NCBI GenBank assembly: GCA_016210515.1
Contig: JACQTZ010000006.1
Location: 1-27,417 of the forward strand
Length of the DNA: 27,417 nucleotides
Direction of reading: 5' to 3'
Source: Chloroflexota bacterium
GTDB lineage: Bacteria; Chloroflexota; Dehalococcoidia; UBA2985
Shown: piece by piece, positions 1-7,783 of the stretch
How positions within the stretch are numbered: position 1 is the stretch's first letter
Layout: the number at the start of each line of letters is the position of its first letter
The notes under the pieces: generated by a model
What the model was told of the DNA's origin: nothing
Seen by the model: only the letters and a program-made list of their open reading frames with translations
Database searches by the model: none
Made by a program: the position numbers and the translations under genes

Positions 1-53
1 GGATAAGGACTGTGGGGACTTCCCAACTTACAAAGCTTGCATTGATGGCTAGA

Positions 54-141
54 CCCTCACCCCCATCCTCACCTTACCCCGTCGAGGGGGAAGGGACTTG
101 TTATCTCCCCCTTGATGGGGGAGAGTGTGAGAGGGGGGGAG
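54..141. repeat. GC-rich hairpin repeat, family A, copy 1
   Basis: The stretch holds two short inverted repeats: a CCCC/GGGG pair around 77-92, and CTCCCCC paired with GGGGGAG around 105-123, ending in a G-rich run. The same modular order (CCCCCATC, then a C/G hairpin, then CTCCCCC/GGGGGAG, then a GAGAGGGGG tail) recurs in the same orientation at 8740-8846 and 23131-23232. The rest of positions 1-290 shows no credible gene; an open frame at 12-305 consists of repeat sequence. Confidence 0.7.
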
Positions 142-182
142 TTAAGCTGTCCACTCATGGCTCTGTAGCTCAGGCAAGGGCT

Positions 183-220
183 TCAGATTCTTCGTCCCGA
201 TTTCATCGGGACTCAGAATG
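183..220. repeat. Repeat family B fragment (AGATTCTTCGTCCCGA type)
   Basis: A short element with AGATTCTTCGTCCCGAT and its partner ATCGGGACTCAGAATG, which can form a hairpin (TCCCGAT/ATCGGGA). The same words occur inside the MITE-like copies at 9541-9752, 13214-13432 and 27189-27417, so this is probably a remnant of that family. Confidence 0.65.
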
Positions 221-295
221 GCATAGAATGACTGCCCATAACACCGCTTGCGCAAAGCTCCCAACATCCTGCAATACTACCCTCCATCAGCTCAC

Positions 296-306
296 GATGG
301 TATAAT
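296..306 (+). promoter_or_regulatory. Extended -10 promoter of the selW-like gene
   Basis: A perfect TATAAT at 301-306 is preceded by TG at 298-299, giving the extended -10 motif TGnTATAAT. No recognisable -35 hexamer sits 16-18 bp upstream, which fits an extended -10 promoter. The predicted transcript starts near 313, about 50 nt before the ATG at 365. Confidence 0.6.
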
Positions 307-364
307 ATCAAATCGATCCCGTTTTTTGTCTGGGAAGCCTGCAAAGCAAAGGAGGAGTCGCAAG

Positions 365-640
365 ATGGCAGAAGGAAAAGTTAACCTGGAGATCAAGTAC
401 TGCGTAGGCTGAGGGTATCTACCTCAGGCCGCTTGGATAGCGACCGAGTTCTTCAGCGAGTTTCATGGCGACATCGCCGTGACCATTACGCCGGTGGGCG
501 ACGGACGGCTGGAGGTGTACCTGGACGGTAAGACCCTCTTCGACCGCAAGGCCGAAGGAGGCCACTACCCCGGCCTGGATAAAATCAGGGAGTTGAAGAA
601 GGTCGTTCGGGAGAAGATAAAGGTAGCGGTAGCCGCCTAG
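365..640 (+). CDS. SelW/SelT/SelH (Rdx) family selenoprotein, UGA read as selenocysteine
   Basis: Reading through an in-frame TGA at 410-412 gives a 91-residue protein that matches the Rdx/SelW thioredoxin-like fold family over its whole length. The N-terminal beta strand leads into C13-V-G-U16, the family's CxxC/CxxU redox motif, followed by GYLPQAAWIA, then a central strand (LEVYLDG), a Lys-rich turn (RKAEGG) and a C-terminal helix. The family is thought to act as small cytosolic thiol/selenol redox proteins, but its substrate is not settled. An AAGGAGG Shine-Dalgarno at about 348-354 fixes the ATG at 365. The frame before and after the TGA is coding-like, and the second part has no good start of its own. 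A SECIS-like hairpin follows the TGA (427-445) and a strong terminator follows the stop. Sec incorporation would need selA, selB, selC and selD, none of which is in this window. The alternative, a nonsense mutation, would put a TGA by chance exactly at the family's Sec/Cys position. Confidence 0.85.
427..445 (+). promoter_or_regulatory. Candidate bacterial SECIS (bSECIS) hairpin
   Basis: CGCU at 430-433 pairs with AGCG at 439-442, extended past one C/A mismatch by GG/CC (427-428 with 444-445). The apical loop is UGGAU, with the Gs at 435-436. These Gs lie about 23 nt after the UGA at 410-412. Bacterial SECIS elements are short stem-loops directly downstream of the UGA with a G near the start of the apical loop, so loop and spacing fit. 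A competing stem with the UGA in its 5' arm (407-414 with 422-430) also exists. SelB binding is inferred. Confidence 0.55.
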
Positions 641-670
641 CATACCCGGACCGTAACCCAGGATAATAAG

Positions 671-705
671 GGCGGGACTTTTTAGTGAGTCCCGCCTTTT
701 CTTTT
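671..705 (+). terminator. Rho-independent terminator of the selW-like gene
   Basis: A perfect 9-bp stem, GGCGGGACT (671-679) with AGTCCCGCC (688-696), has an 8-nt loop and is followed by TTTTCTTTT. It lies 30 bp after the TAG and closes the unit. Confidence 0.9.
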
Positions 706-748
706 CGTCCCCGCTCATGGCTCTCCGCCCTCACCGAGATAACATAAC

Positions 749-840
749 GTCATTCTGAACGAAGTGAAGAATCTAGGGCGAATGCCTTAGACAAGCTCGC
801 CAGTGTGACAGATAGATTCTAAGCGAAGCCAACCCGTTCA
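749..840. repeat. Repeat family B, diverged copy
   Basis: Begins GTCATTCTGAACGAAG followed by GAAGAATCTAGGGCG, the same words that open the internal half of the MITE-like elements. A degenerate inverted partner (GATTCTAAGCGAAG) follows near 812-830. No TACAGAGCC terminal repeats are attached. Confidence 0.6.
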
Positions 841-842
841 CC

Positions 843-1691
843 CTAGCGCGTGTGAGTTTGTGTCCCTTCCCCCGCTTGGGGGAAGGTTAGAGCCTGCACT
901 GAGCTTGCCGAAGTGATGGGGAAACCCAGCCGCAGCAACTGGTAGATGCTCCAGGCAAAGGGAACATACCCGCCGTAGCCCAGGATTGGCATCTCAAACA
1001 CGTGCCCAAAACCCAGCAAAGGCACGTGGTAAATCCACTTGGGCGCAGACCAGAAGTTCCAGAACTCCCACAGGAACCCGCACAGCAGCCCCCCCGCAGC
1101 CACGCCCAGCACCAGCCGCCACTGTCGCCCCATCATGTCGTCCACCAGGCTCCGCCCGACCCGATAACCCACCAGGCCATCAAGCACGAGGAAGGGTGCT
1201 ACCCACACCAGGGGATAAAACACCGTGGGCCAGACAAAAACCACCACCTGGAACAGTATGCCCAGGCCGATTTGAATGCCGTACCGCCGAGCGTCCCTGT
1301 GCCTCCCCACCCATGCTCCTGACCGCCCTCCCCTCACCGTAAGGCCCCAGGCGGAGTCCAGCGCGGGGACAACGGTGGAGAAGGCTGCCGTGGCCAAAAG
1401 GATATTCTCCCATCGGCTATAGCGCCCGGCCGCCCCCAGGTACTCCCAGTTCCCGACCCGGGCGTTCACCACCTCGAACCACCACCACAGGGGAATAGAC
1501 AGCCCAAGAAGCGCCAGGTGACGCCGCAGACCCGGATACCCCCGCTCGCCGAGGCCATACATCAGCAGCGTCGCTCCAGACCACATGCCCATGAAGAACA
1601 GTGGGTTCCAGAAGGTGTCCTGGGTCCACAGGAGCGCCCAGCAGACAACCATCAGTGGCAGCCCTATGCTTACAGGTGCTCCCCTCTTCAC
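843..1691 (-). CDS. Multi-pass membrane protein of unknown function
   Basis: About 282 residues with six to eight hydrophobic segments. The sequence is rich in Trp and Phe, with distinctive motifs WWWFEVVNARVGNWEYLG, FLWEFWNFW and FEMPILGYGGYVPFAW near the C-terminus. I recognise the general look of conserved membrane proteins with an E-F-W-N-x-W...FEMP...GY.PFA pattern but cannot assign a function. The GTG start at 1691 is chosen because it lies 12 nt after the aroKB stop on the same strand; the longer open frame to 1796 overlaps aroB and its N-terminus is not protein-like. It is probably co-transcribed with aroKB. The last 20 or so residues are encoded by a family A/B intergenic repeat (860-921), which seems to have replaced or extended the original C-terminus. 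Confidence 0.7.
   Translation of the reverse strand: MKRGAPVSIGLPLMVVCWALLWTQDTFWNPLFFMGMWSGATLLMYGLGERGYPGLRRHLALLGLSIPLWWWFEVVNARVGNWEYLGAAGRYSRWENILLATAAFSTVVPALDSAWGLTVRGGRSGAWVGRHRDARRYGIQIGLGILFQVVVFVWPTVFYPLVWVAPFLVLDGLVGYRVGRSLVDDMMGRQWRLVLGVAAGGLLCGFLWEFWNFWSAPKWIYHVPLLGFGHVFEMPILGYGGYVPFAWSIYQLLRLGFPITSASSVQALTFPQAGEGTQTHTR
860..921. repeat. Repeat fragment inside the 3' end of the membrane-protein gene
   Basis: Contains a CCTTCCCCC/GGGGGAAGG hairpin, TTAGAGCCTGCACTGAGC and TTGCCGAAG. Close relatives occur at 8740-8790, 10760-10790 and 23150-23190, always between genes. Here the repeat is read in frame as the C-terminal tail of the minus-strand gene. Confidence 0.65.
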
Positions 1692-1702
1692 TCCCAGAGA
1701 CC

Positions 1703-3358
1703 CTATTTGCAGAGGTCCCCCACCGTCCGGCGCACCAGCTCCTCGTCCACGTCCGAGTGAACGGCGGCCCGGCCAATACCCTCCAGCATCACCCACTTTA
1801 TCACCCTGGATGCCACCTTCTTGTCCATCTCCATGGCCCTCAGCACCTTGTCGGGGTCTACCCCATGACAGGAGATGGGGAGTCCAAAGCGTCTGAGCAC
1901 CTCGGTGTACCTCTCCACCGTCTCGCGTGACAGGAGGCCCATCTGCTGGCCGATTCTCCCCGCCCCCACCATGCCCACGGACACCGCCTCGCCATGAAGG
2001 AGCGCCGTGTACTCGGTGGCGGCCTCCAGCCCGTGCCCGATGGTATGGCCGTAGTTGAGGAGAATCCGCCTCCCCAACGTCTCCCTTTCGTCCTCCTCCA
2101 CCACCCTGGCTTTGATAGCCATACTCCGTCGCACCACCTCTGCGGTTATCTCTGGTTCCAGCTTCACCAGAGACCCCGCCTCCTCTTCGAAAAGCCGGAA
2201 GAGAGAGGCATCCAGGATAAGCCCGTGTTTGATGGCCTCAGCCCAGCCCGAAGCCAGCTCCCTGGGAGGAAGACTCCTCAGGGCGTTCAGGTCCGCCAGC
2301 ACCATTCGCGGCTGATAGAAAGCCCCCACCAGGTTCTTCCCCGCGGTCAGGTTGACCGCCGTCTTCCCACCTATGGACGCGTCCACCATCGCCACCAGGG
2401 ACGTGGGCACCTGTACCACCGAAACTCCTCTAAGGAAGGTGGCCGCCACAAACCCCGCCAGGTCCCCCACCATTCCACCCCCCAGCGCGATGATGGCGTG
2501 GCCTCGCTCGCAGTGCCTCTCCGCCAGCCAGGCGTAGATGTCCCCAGCCGTGGCCAGGCTCTTGCTGGCCTCGCCTGCTGGGACGGTAAAGCTGTGCGCC
2601 TCAATCCCTGCACCTTCGAGGGCCGTCTGGACCTGCTGCCCGTAGAGCCGGGAGACGTTGGAGTCGGCAACAACATACACGGGGCCACCAATGCCAGCGT
2701 CCAGCAAGCACCGCCCAATGTCGTCCAGGACACCCCAGCTCACAAACACCGGGTACGTTGCCGAAGGAGCCCTCACCACAAAGGCTGGGGTAGCTCCACT
2801 CTGTGAGCTTTGCTTCGTAGCTCTCGGAGCCATCTGGAGCCAGCGCTCAAGGGCCTCACGAGCTACCTCCTCCACCGTCAGGCCATCGGTATGCACCGTC
2901 AACTCCGCCAGAGCGTAGCAGGCCTGCCGCCGGGCTTTGAGCTCCTTGATGCGACGGATTGGCTCCGGGCCTGCCAGAAGGGGTCGAACATCCGCCCCCT
3001 CCACATCATCCTGGGCCAGTCGTAGCCTGCTATTGATGGTCTCAGGCGTGGCCTCCAGGCAAACGATGGTCCCAGAAGCCGCCATGACACGATAGTTGTC
3101 CGGGTCCGCAATGGCTCCCCCTCCCGTGGATACCACCACATCCGGGGCCGCGCACGCCAGGGCCACCGCCTGCCTCTCCAGTTGGCGGAAGTGGGCCTCC
3201 CCCTCCTGCTCAAAGATATCAGCAATGGACTTGCCGGCGGCCAGGGCTATCTCCTCGTCGGTGTCGATAAAGTCCCACCCCAGAAGCCGAGCTATCATGC
3301 GCCCCACCTGGGACTTTCCCGTGCCAGAGAAACCAGTGAGAATCAGATTATCGCTCAT
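1703..3358 (-). CDS. aroKB: Bifunctional shikimate kinase / 3-dehydroquinate synthase
   Basis: A 551-residue fusion of two steps of the chorismate pathway. Residues 1-175 are shikimate kinase: Walker A GFSGTGKS (9-16), DTD (32-34), GGG (79-81) and the lid Arg in DVRPLL (R125). Residues about 200-550 are 3-dehydroquinate synthase, which cyclises DAHP using NAD and a divalent metal. It has GGGMVGDLAGF (293-303) for NAD, PTS and DASIGGKT for substrate, and metal ligands E374 (GWAEAIKHG), H438 (NYGHTIGHG) and H455 (LLHGEA). Such AroK-AroB fusions are known, for example in Thermotoga. The start is ATG 3358, where shikimate kinase begins; the frame stays open to 3487 but adds non-homologous residues. 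The membrane-protein gene follows 12 nt downstream. The gene is divergent from nusA. Confidence 0.95.
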   Translation of the reverse strand: MSDNLILTGFSGTGKSQVGRMIARLLGWDFIDTDEEIALAAGKSIADIFEQEGEAHFRQLERQAVALACAAPDVVVSTGGGAIADPDNYRVMAASGTIVCLEATPETINSRLRLAQDDVEGADVRPLLAGPEPIRRIKELKARRQACYALAELTVHTDGLTVEEVAREALERWLQMAPRATKQSSQSGATPAFVVRAPSATYPVFVSWGVLDDIGRCLLDAGIGGPVYVVADSNVSRLYGQQVQTALEGAGIEAHSFTVPAGEASKSLATAGDIYAWLAERHCERGHAIIALGGGMVGDLAGFVAATFLRGVSVVQVPTSLVAMVDASIGGKTAVNLTAGKNLVGAFYQPRMVLADLNALRSLPPRELASGWAEAIKHGLILDASLFRLFEEEAGSLVKLEPEITAEVVRRSMAIKARVVEEDERETLGRRILLNYGHTIGHGLEAATEYTALLHGEAVSVGMVGAGRIGQQMGLLSRETVERYTEVLRRFGLPISCHGVDPDKVLRAMEMDKKVASRVIKWVMLEGIGRAAVHSDVDEELVRRTVGDLCK

Positions 3359-3514
3359 CTCGCTGCCATAGAATACCTGAAGTGTGTCGAAAGTGTACCG
3401 CAAAAGCGGCCCGCCGAAAAGGGCGCAGGAGACAACAGCCATGCGTTTTCCTCGTGTAACCCACAAGACCACCACGGCATCGGCCACGCCTTCACCTGGG
3501 ACGAGTACAGGAGG

Positions 3515-3543
3515 TTGTTATTTGCCACGCGAAATGGTATACT
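3515..3543 (+). promoter_or_regulatory. Promoter of the nusA-ylxR-infB-rbfA-truB operon
   Basis: TTGTTA (3515-3520), 17-bp spacer, TATACT (3538-3543). The predicted start near 3550 gives a leader of about 100 nt before nusA, containing the hairpin at 3566-3590. Confidence 0.75.
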
Positions 3544-3565
3544 CCCGTTGGAATACTCGCGGTGG

Positions 3566-3590
3566 AAAGTGGGTCACGGCCCACTTTTTT
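3566..3590 (+). terminator. Terminator-like hairpin in the nusA leader (candidate attenuator)
   Basis: A perfect 8-bp stem, AAAGTGGG (3566-3573) with CCCACTTT (3580-3587), 6-nt loop, runs into six T residues (3585-3590). It sits between the promoter and the nusA start, so readthrough is required to express the operon. NusA stimulates pausing and intrinsic termination, and NusA-dependent autoregulation in the nusA-operon leader is known in other bacteria, so a feedback role is plausible. No alternative antiterminator fold was obvious. Confidence 0.7.
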
Positions 3591-3649
3591 GCTTGATAGC
3601 CGGTAGCCCGCGCAGCCCGGACTCAGCGAGTAAAGGGAGCGAAGAGAAG

Positions 3650-5182
3650 ATGAAAAGCGATTTTCTCATAGCGGTGACCCAACTGGCCGCCGAGCGCCAC
3701 CTCCCCAGGGAGGCGGTTATCTCGGCTATTGAGGCAGCTCTGGCCTCAGCCTACAAGAAGGACAGCGTTCTTGCCGGCCAGGAAATCTCCGTAACGCTGA
3801 ACCCAGCCAACGGCGAGCTCAAACTATTTACCCACAAGACCGCCGTAGCAAAAGTCGAAGACCCCCAGAAAGAGATTAGCCTGGCCGAAGCCAGGAAAAT
3901 CCAGAAAAGCGCCGCCCTGGGAGACGTCATCGCCATCGAAAGCGACATCCAGACCACCGGGCGCATTGCCGCACAGACGGCCAAACAGGTGGTACTCCAA
4001 CGCCTGAGAGAAGCCGAGCGGGAGCTGCTGTACGAGGAGTACGCCGATAAAGAGGGAGACATAGTTACAGGCACCGTCCAGCGCGTCGACTCCAGACAGA
4101 TAACCCTGGACCTGGGACGCGCCGAGGCCATCCTGCCTGTGGCAGAGCAGGTGTCCACAGAGCGGTACCGGCCAAGCCAAAAGGTCAAGGTCGTGGTAGC
4201 AGAGGTACGCCGCAGCGCCCGCGGCCCGGAGATTGTAGTCTCCCGTGCCAGCAAAGACCTCCTGCGTCGCCTCTTCGAGATGGAAGTCCCGGAAATCTTC
4301 AACGGCATCGTGGAGATAAAGGCCATCGCCCGTGAGGCCGGCTCCCGCAGCAAGGTCGCCGTCCACTCCCGCCAGGAGAACGTAGACCCCGTCGGCTCCT
4401 GCGTCGGATTGAGGGGCATCCGAATACAGAACATCGTCAACGAGCTTCAGGGAGAGAAAATCGATGTCATCCAGTGGCATCCAGACCCCGCGGTCTTCCT
4501 CGCCAACGCCCTCAGCCCATGCCCTGTCAACAGGGTAGACCTGGACCCCAAGGGCAATGCAGCCGTCGTAGTAGTGCCTGACCGCCAGCTATCCCTGGCC
4601 ATCGGCAGAGAAGGCCAGAACGCCAGGCTGTGTGCCAAGCTCTCGGGACTCATGGTCAACATCAAAAGCGTTACCGAGGCCGAAGAAGAGAGGGTACAGC
4701 GAGCCGCCGATGTGGCCCAGCACATCAAAGAAGCCGCCGAGATAGCCGAAACATCCGCCAAGGCCGCAGCACAGGCGGAGGCTCCACAAGCCCAGCCCTC
4801 AGAAACCGAGCGGTCCGCCGAGCCCGCCCTGGAGCCAGCAAGAGTCCTCTCCATAGAAGAGCAGCTCGCAGAGGCCGACCTGGAAGCAGAGAGAGCCGCC
4901 CAAGAGCCAGCAGTGGTAGAGGCAGAAACCGAACCCACAGAGATTCCTGACAACGTATGGAAAGTGCCTCTGGTAGCTCAGCAACCCCAGCGTGTGCGGT
5001 TCGCCGAAGACATTATGTCACCCAGGGCGGAAGTCCCCCCTGCGGGCCGAAGAAGAGCAAGGCCGCCCCGTCGCGCAGCAGAAGAAGAGGTGCCAGCCAA
5101 GTCCTCCAGGCGCTCTCGCCGCAGCGACTACCCCATAGACGATGACGAGGATTCAGAGGATTCAGAGGAGTTGGCTCTTTAA
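3650..5182 (+). CDS. nusA: Transcription termination/antitermination protein NusA
   Basis: 510 residues. The N-terminal RNA-polymerase-binding domain covers about 1-130, the S1 RNA-binding domain begins at GDIVTGTV (about 136-205), KH1 follows to about 290 (NGIVEIKAIAREAGSRSKVAV), and KH2 to about 345 (DRQLSLAIGREGQNARLCAKL). NusA binds the elongating polymerase and nascent RNA and modulates pausing, termination and antitermination. After KH2 comes a long Ala/Glu-rich, low-complexity segment and a basic-then-acidic tail (RRRARPPRR, then DDDEDSEDSEE) in place of the acidic repeats of enterobacterial NusA. The ATG at 3650 has an AGGGAG sequence about 10 nt upstream; the frame is open much further upstream but that part is not NusA-like and overlaps the divergent promoter region. 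It is the first gene of the operon, and no rimP precedes it. Confidence 0.95.
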   Translation: MKSDFLIAVTQLAAERHLPREAVISAIEAALASAYKKDSVLAGQEISVTLNPANGELKLFTHKTAVAKVEDPQKEISLAEARKIQKSAALGDVIAIESDIQTTGRIAAQTAKQVVLQRLREAERELLYEEYADKEGDIVTGTVQRVDSRQITLDLGRAEAILPVAEQVSTERYRPSQKVKVVVAEVRRSARGPEIVVSRASKDLLRRLFEMEVPEIFNGIVEIKAIAREAGSRSKVAVHSRQENVDPVGSCVGLRGIRIQNIVNELQGEKIDVIQWHPDPAVFLANALSPCPVNRVDLDPKGNAAVVVVPDRQLSLAIGREGQNARLCAKLSGLMVNIKSVTEAEEERVQRAADVAQHIKEAAEIAETSAKAAAQAEAPQAQPSETERSAEPALEPARVLSIEEQLAEADLEAERAAQEPAVVEAETEPTEIPDNVWKVPLVAQQPQRVRFAEDIMSPRAEVPPAGRRRARPPRRAAEEEVPAKSSRRSRRSDYPIDDDEDSEDSEELAL

Positions 5183-5197
5183 TGGAGGATGCGTTAA

Positions 5198-5485
5198 TTG
5201 AGTTCAGGCCATACTCCCCTGAGGAGTTGCGTGGTGTGCAGCACCAAGATAGACAAACGAGACCTGATACGCCTCGTGCGCACCCAATCCGGAAGGGTGG
5301 AGGTTGACGCCACCAGCAAGATGCCCGGAAGAGGCGCTTATCTGTGCCATCGCCGGGCCTGCTGGGACACCGCCCTCAAAAAGAGCCGCCTGGATCACAA
5401 GCTGAAAGGCCCCATATCCCCGGAGGACCGGCTGGCCTTGCGGGAGTTCGCTCAGCAGATCCCAGAAGCCCCACCGTCGGGATAG
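5198..5485 (+). CDS. ylxR: YlxR family RNA-binding protein (DUF448)
   Basis: 95 residues with the family hallmarks: RSCVVC (C11, C14), a central Arg-rich strand, GRGAYLC (44-50) and C55. YlxR proteins are small nucleic-acid-binding proteins encoded between nusA and infB in many bacteria; the exact role varies. The start is TTG at 5198, decided by a GGAGGA Shine-Dalgarno at 5185-5190, 7 nt upstream, while the nearest ATG (5182) is out of frame. It lies 15 nt after the nusA stop. Confidence 0.9.
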   Translation: MSSGHTPLRSCVVCSTKIDKRDLIRLVRTQSGRVEVDATSKMPGRGAYLCHRRACWDTALKKSRLDHKLKGPISPEDRLALREFAQQIPEAPPSG

Positions 5486-5518
5486 CCTTGGCCCCTGGCC
5501 TGGAGAAAACAGCACATC

Positions 5519-7357
5519 ATGCAGAGATACGGCAGCAGAAGAAGAGGCAGACGTCCTCCCAGAACCCCAGAGCCCGTGAATGGGGGACGGCCCAGAGAGC
5601 TGGACTCAACGCCCGAGGCCAGAGAGTTGGAGCTGCCCAAAACCCTGACGGTGAAGCAGCTCGCTGACCAGATGAGGCGTGACCCCATCGACATCATCAA
5701 AGAGCTCATACGCGGCGGCGTCATGGCCAACATAAACCAGGTCATAGACTTCGACACCGCCTCCACCGTCGCCACAGAGCTCGGCTTCACCACCACCCAG
5801 CTGCCCGAAGCCGTGGAAGAGGTCGCCGCCTACTCACAGCTAGGCCGGGAAGAGAACCCAGCCAGGCTGGTGACGCGTCCCCCCGTAGTCACCATCCTGG
5901 GACACGTCGACCACGGCAAAACTACCCTCCTGGACGCCATCAGAAAGAGCCACATCACCGAAGGAGAAGTGGGAGGCATAACCCAGCACATCGGGGCCTA
6001 CCAGGTAGAGTACAAGGGTCAAAAGATAACCTTCCTGGACACCCCAGGTCACGAGGCCTTCACCGCCATGAGGGCGCGAGGTGCCAAGGCAACCGACATA
6101 GCAATCCTCGTGGTAGCCGCCAACGACGGCGTCATGCCCCAGACCATAGAAGCCATTGACCATGCCAAGGCCGCGGGCGTCCCAATAGTCGTCGCCATCA
6201 ACAAGGTGGACGTGCCCGATGCAGACCCGGAACGAGTCAAACGCCAGCTGGTAGAGCATGGCCTGGTCATAGAGGAGTGGGGAGGAGAGGTAATCGCCGT
6301 CCCCATATCCGCCAAGCAGCAACAGGGCATAGACGACCTCCTGGAGAATATCCTGGTGGTAGCCGAGGTAGCGGAGCTGAAGGCCGACCCTGAGCGGCCA
6401 GCCGTCGGGGTCATAGTAGAAGCCCAGGTGGACAAAAGCAAAGGCCCGGTGGCCACCGTCCTGGTACAGACGGGTACCCTCAAGGTAGGACAGACCGTGG
6501 TAGTGGGCAACTCCTGGGGGAAGGTCAAGGCCCTCATCAACGAGGTCGGGCAAAGAGTACGGGCCGCGGGACCCTCCACCCCCGCAGAGATCCTGGGCCT
6601 TGGACAGCTACCCCAGGCAGGAGAGACCCTGTGGGCAGTGCCCAGCGAAAAGGTTGCCAAGGACCTGATACGTGAGCGTCAGCGGCGCCTGGAAGCGGAG
6701 CATCAGACGCTAACGGGCACCACCCTGGAAGACGCCTCCGCCAGAATCGGCACCGGTGAAGCCACAGACCTCAACCTCATCATCAAGACCGATGTCCAGG
6801 GCAGCATAGACGCCGTGCGGGGCACCCTGGAAAAACTCTCCTCAGACAAAGGAAAGGTAAACATCATCCATGCCGCCACAGGGACCATCAACGAAAGCGA
6901 TGTCCTTCTGGCTGCTGCCTCCAGGGCCATCATCGTCGGATTCACCACCAGGGTAGAGCCAGGGGCCAAACGCATGGCCGACGCAGCCAGAATCGATATC
7001 CGCCTCTACGACATCATCTACCGCCTCTCGGAAGACGTGCAGAGCGCACTGGAGGGCCTCTTCAAACCAGTCCAGAAAGAAGTAATCGAGGGTCATGCAG
7101 AGGTCAGGGCCGTCTTCCCCTTGGGCAGGCAGACCAAAATCGCCGGTGCCTATGTCACCGACGGACGCATCACCAGGAACGCCACCGCACGGGTCCTCAG
7201 AAACAAGAAACCCCTGCACCAGGGCACCATCTCCAGCCTGAAACACTTCAAAGACGACGTGCGGGAGATGGCCGCCGGATTCGAATGCGGCGTTGGAGTG
7301 GATGGCTTCAACGACTTCCAGGTGGGCGACATTATAGAGACCCTCCACCTGGAGTAG
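5519..7357 (+). CDS. infB: Translation initiation factor IF-2
   Basis: 612 residues, short for IF-2 because the N-terminal extension is brief (basic residues 1-40, then one IF2_N domain, [20 protein letters not shown]). The GTPase core shows G1 GHVDHGKT (128-135), the switch I region ([14 protein letters not shown]), G3 DTPGH (174-178) and G4 NKVD (228-231). Domains II and III follow, and a C-terminal domain binds the fMet-tRNA acceptor end. IF-2 delivers initiator tRNA to the 30S subunit and promotes subunit joining. It starts 33 nt after ylxR; the Shine-Dalgarno is weak (GGAG about 14 nt upstream), suggesting coupling or S1-type initiation. Confidence 0.96.
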   Translation: MQRYGSRRRGRRPPRTPEPVNGGRPRELDSTPEARELELPKTLTVKQLADQMRRDPIDIIKELIRGGVMANINQVIDFDTASTVATELGFTTTQLPEAVEEVAAYSQLGREENPARLVTRPPVVTILGHVDHGKTTLLDAIRKSHITEGEVGGITQHIGAYQVEYKGQKITFLDTPGHEAFTAMRARGAKATDIAILVVAANDGVMPQTIEAIDHAKAAGVPIVVAINKVDVPDADPERVKRQLVEHGLVIEEWGGEVIAVPISAKQQQGIDDLLENILVVAEVAELKADPERPAVGVIVEAQVDKSKGPVATVLVQTGTLKVGQTVVVGNSWGKVKALINEVGQRVRAAGPSTPAEILGLGQLPQAGETLWAVPSEKVAKDLIRERQRRLEAEHQTLTGTTLEDASARIGTGEATDLNLIIKTDVQGSIDAVRGTLEKLSSDKGKVNIIHAATGTINESDVLLAAASRAIIVGFTTRVEPGAKRMADAARIDIRLYDIIYRLSEDVQSALEGLFKPVQKEVIEGHAEVRAVFPLGRQTKIAGAYVTDGRITRNATARVLRNKKPLHQGTISSLKHFKDDVREMAAGFECGVGVDGFNDFQVGDIIETLHLE

Positions 7358-7393
7358 ACCCTTCAGGCCGGAGCCTCCTCCTCAAAATCACCC

Positions 7394-7783
7394 ATGCAAG
7401 ACCGCGCCAAGTCCCGAAGAGCAGAGCGGGTTAACGTCCTCTTGCGACAGCAGCTGAGCGAGATTATAGCCCGCGAGATGAAAGACCCACGGCTGACTCC
7501 CATCATCACCCTGGTCCGCGTAGAAGTATCCAGGGACCTCAAGTACGCCAAGGTATTTACCAGCGTCCTGGGCACCCCCCAGGAAAGCAAAGCCGCGGTG
7601 GAAGCCCTCAACGCAGCATCCGGATTCCTGAGACGAGAGCTCACCCCACGCCTGTCCATCAAAACCGTCCCCTTCCTGACCTTCGTGCCAGACGACTCCA
7701 TCGAAAAAGGCACCCAACTCCTGAAAAAGATTACCGAGGTGCGCGCCCAAGACTCCTCCCAGGAGACCTCCACCAATGGATGA
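7394..7783 (+). CDS. rbfA: 30S ribosome-binding factor RbfA
   Basis: 129 residues with the single KH-like RbfA domain: RVNVLLRQQLSEIIAREMKDPRL, then VEVSRDLKYAKVFTSVLG, and RRELTPRLSIKTVPFLTFVPDDSIEKG. It binds helix 1 of 16S rRNA during late 30S maturation and cold adaptation. The stop overlaps the truB start by 8 nt, indicating translational coupling. Position after infB and before truB is the usual order. Confidence 0.95.
   Translation: MQDRAKSRRAERVNVLLRQQLSEIIAREMKDPRLTPIITLVRVEVSRDLKYAKVFTSVLGTPQESKAAVEALNAASGFLRRELTPRLSIKTVPFLTFVPDDSIEKGTQLLKKITEVRAQDSSQETSTNG

Noticed and set aside
12..305. 97-codon open frame at the left edge
   Set aside because: It runs through repeat family A and B sequence, has no Shine-Dalgarno, and its product is low-complexity and unlike a protein.
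410..412. TGA as a simple nonsense mutation or sequencing error in the selW-like gene
   Set aside because: The codon sits exactly at the family's Sec/Cys position, the frame is intact on both sides, and a SECIS-like hairpin follows. It cannot be fully excluded without the genome's sel genes.
1692..1796. N-terminal extension of the membrane-protein frame into aroB
   Set aside because: The extra residues are Gly/Arg-rich frame-shifted aroB sequence; a GTG just after the aroKB stop is the more natural start.
3182..3649. Long N-terminal extension of the nusA frame
   Set aside because: It overlaps aroK on the other strand, crosses the nusA promoter and terminator-like hairpin, and has no NusA homology before MKSDFLIAV.
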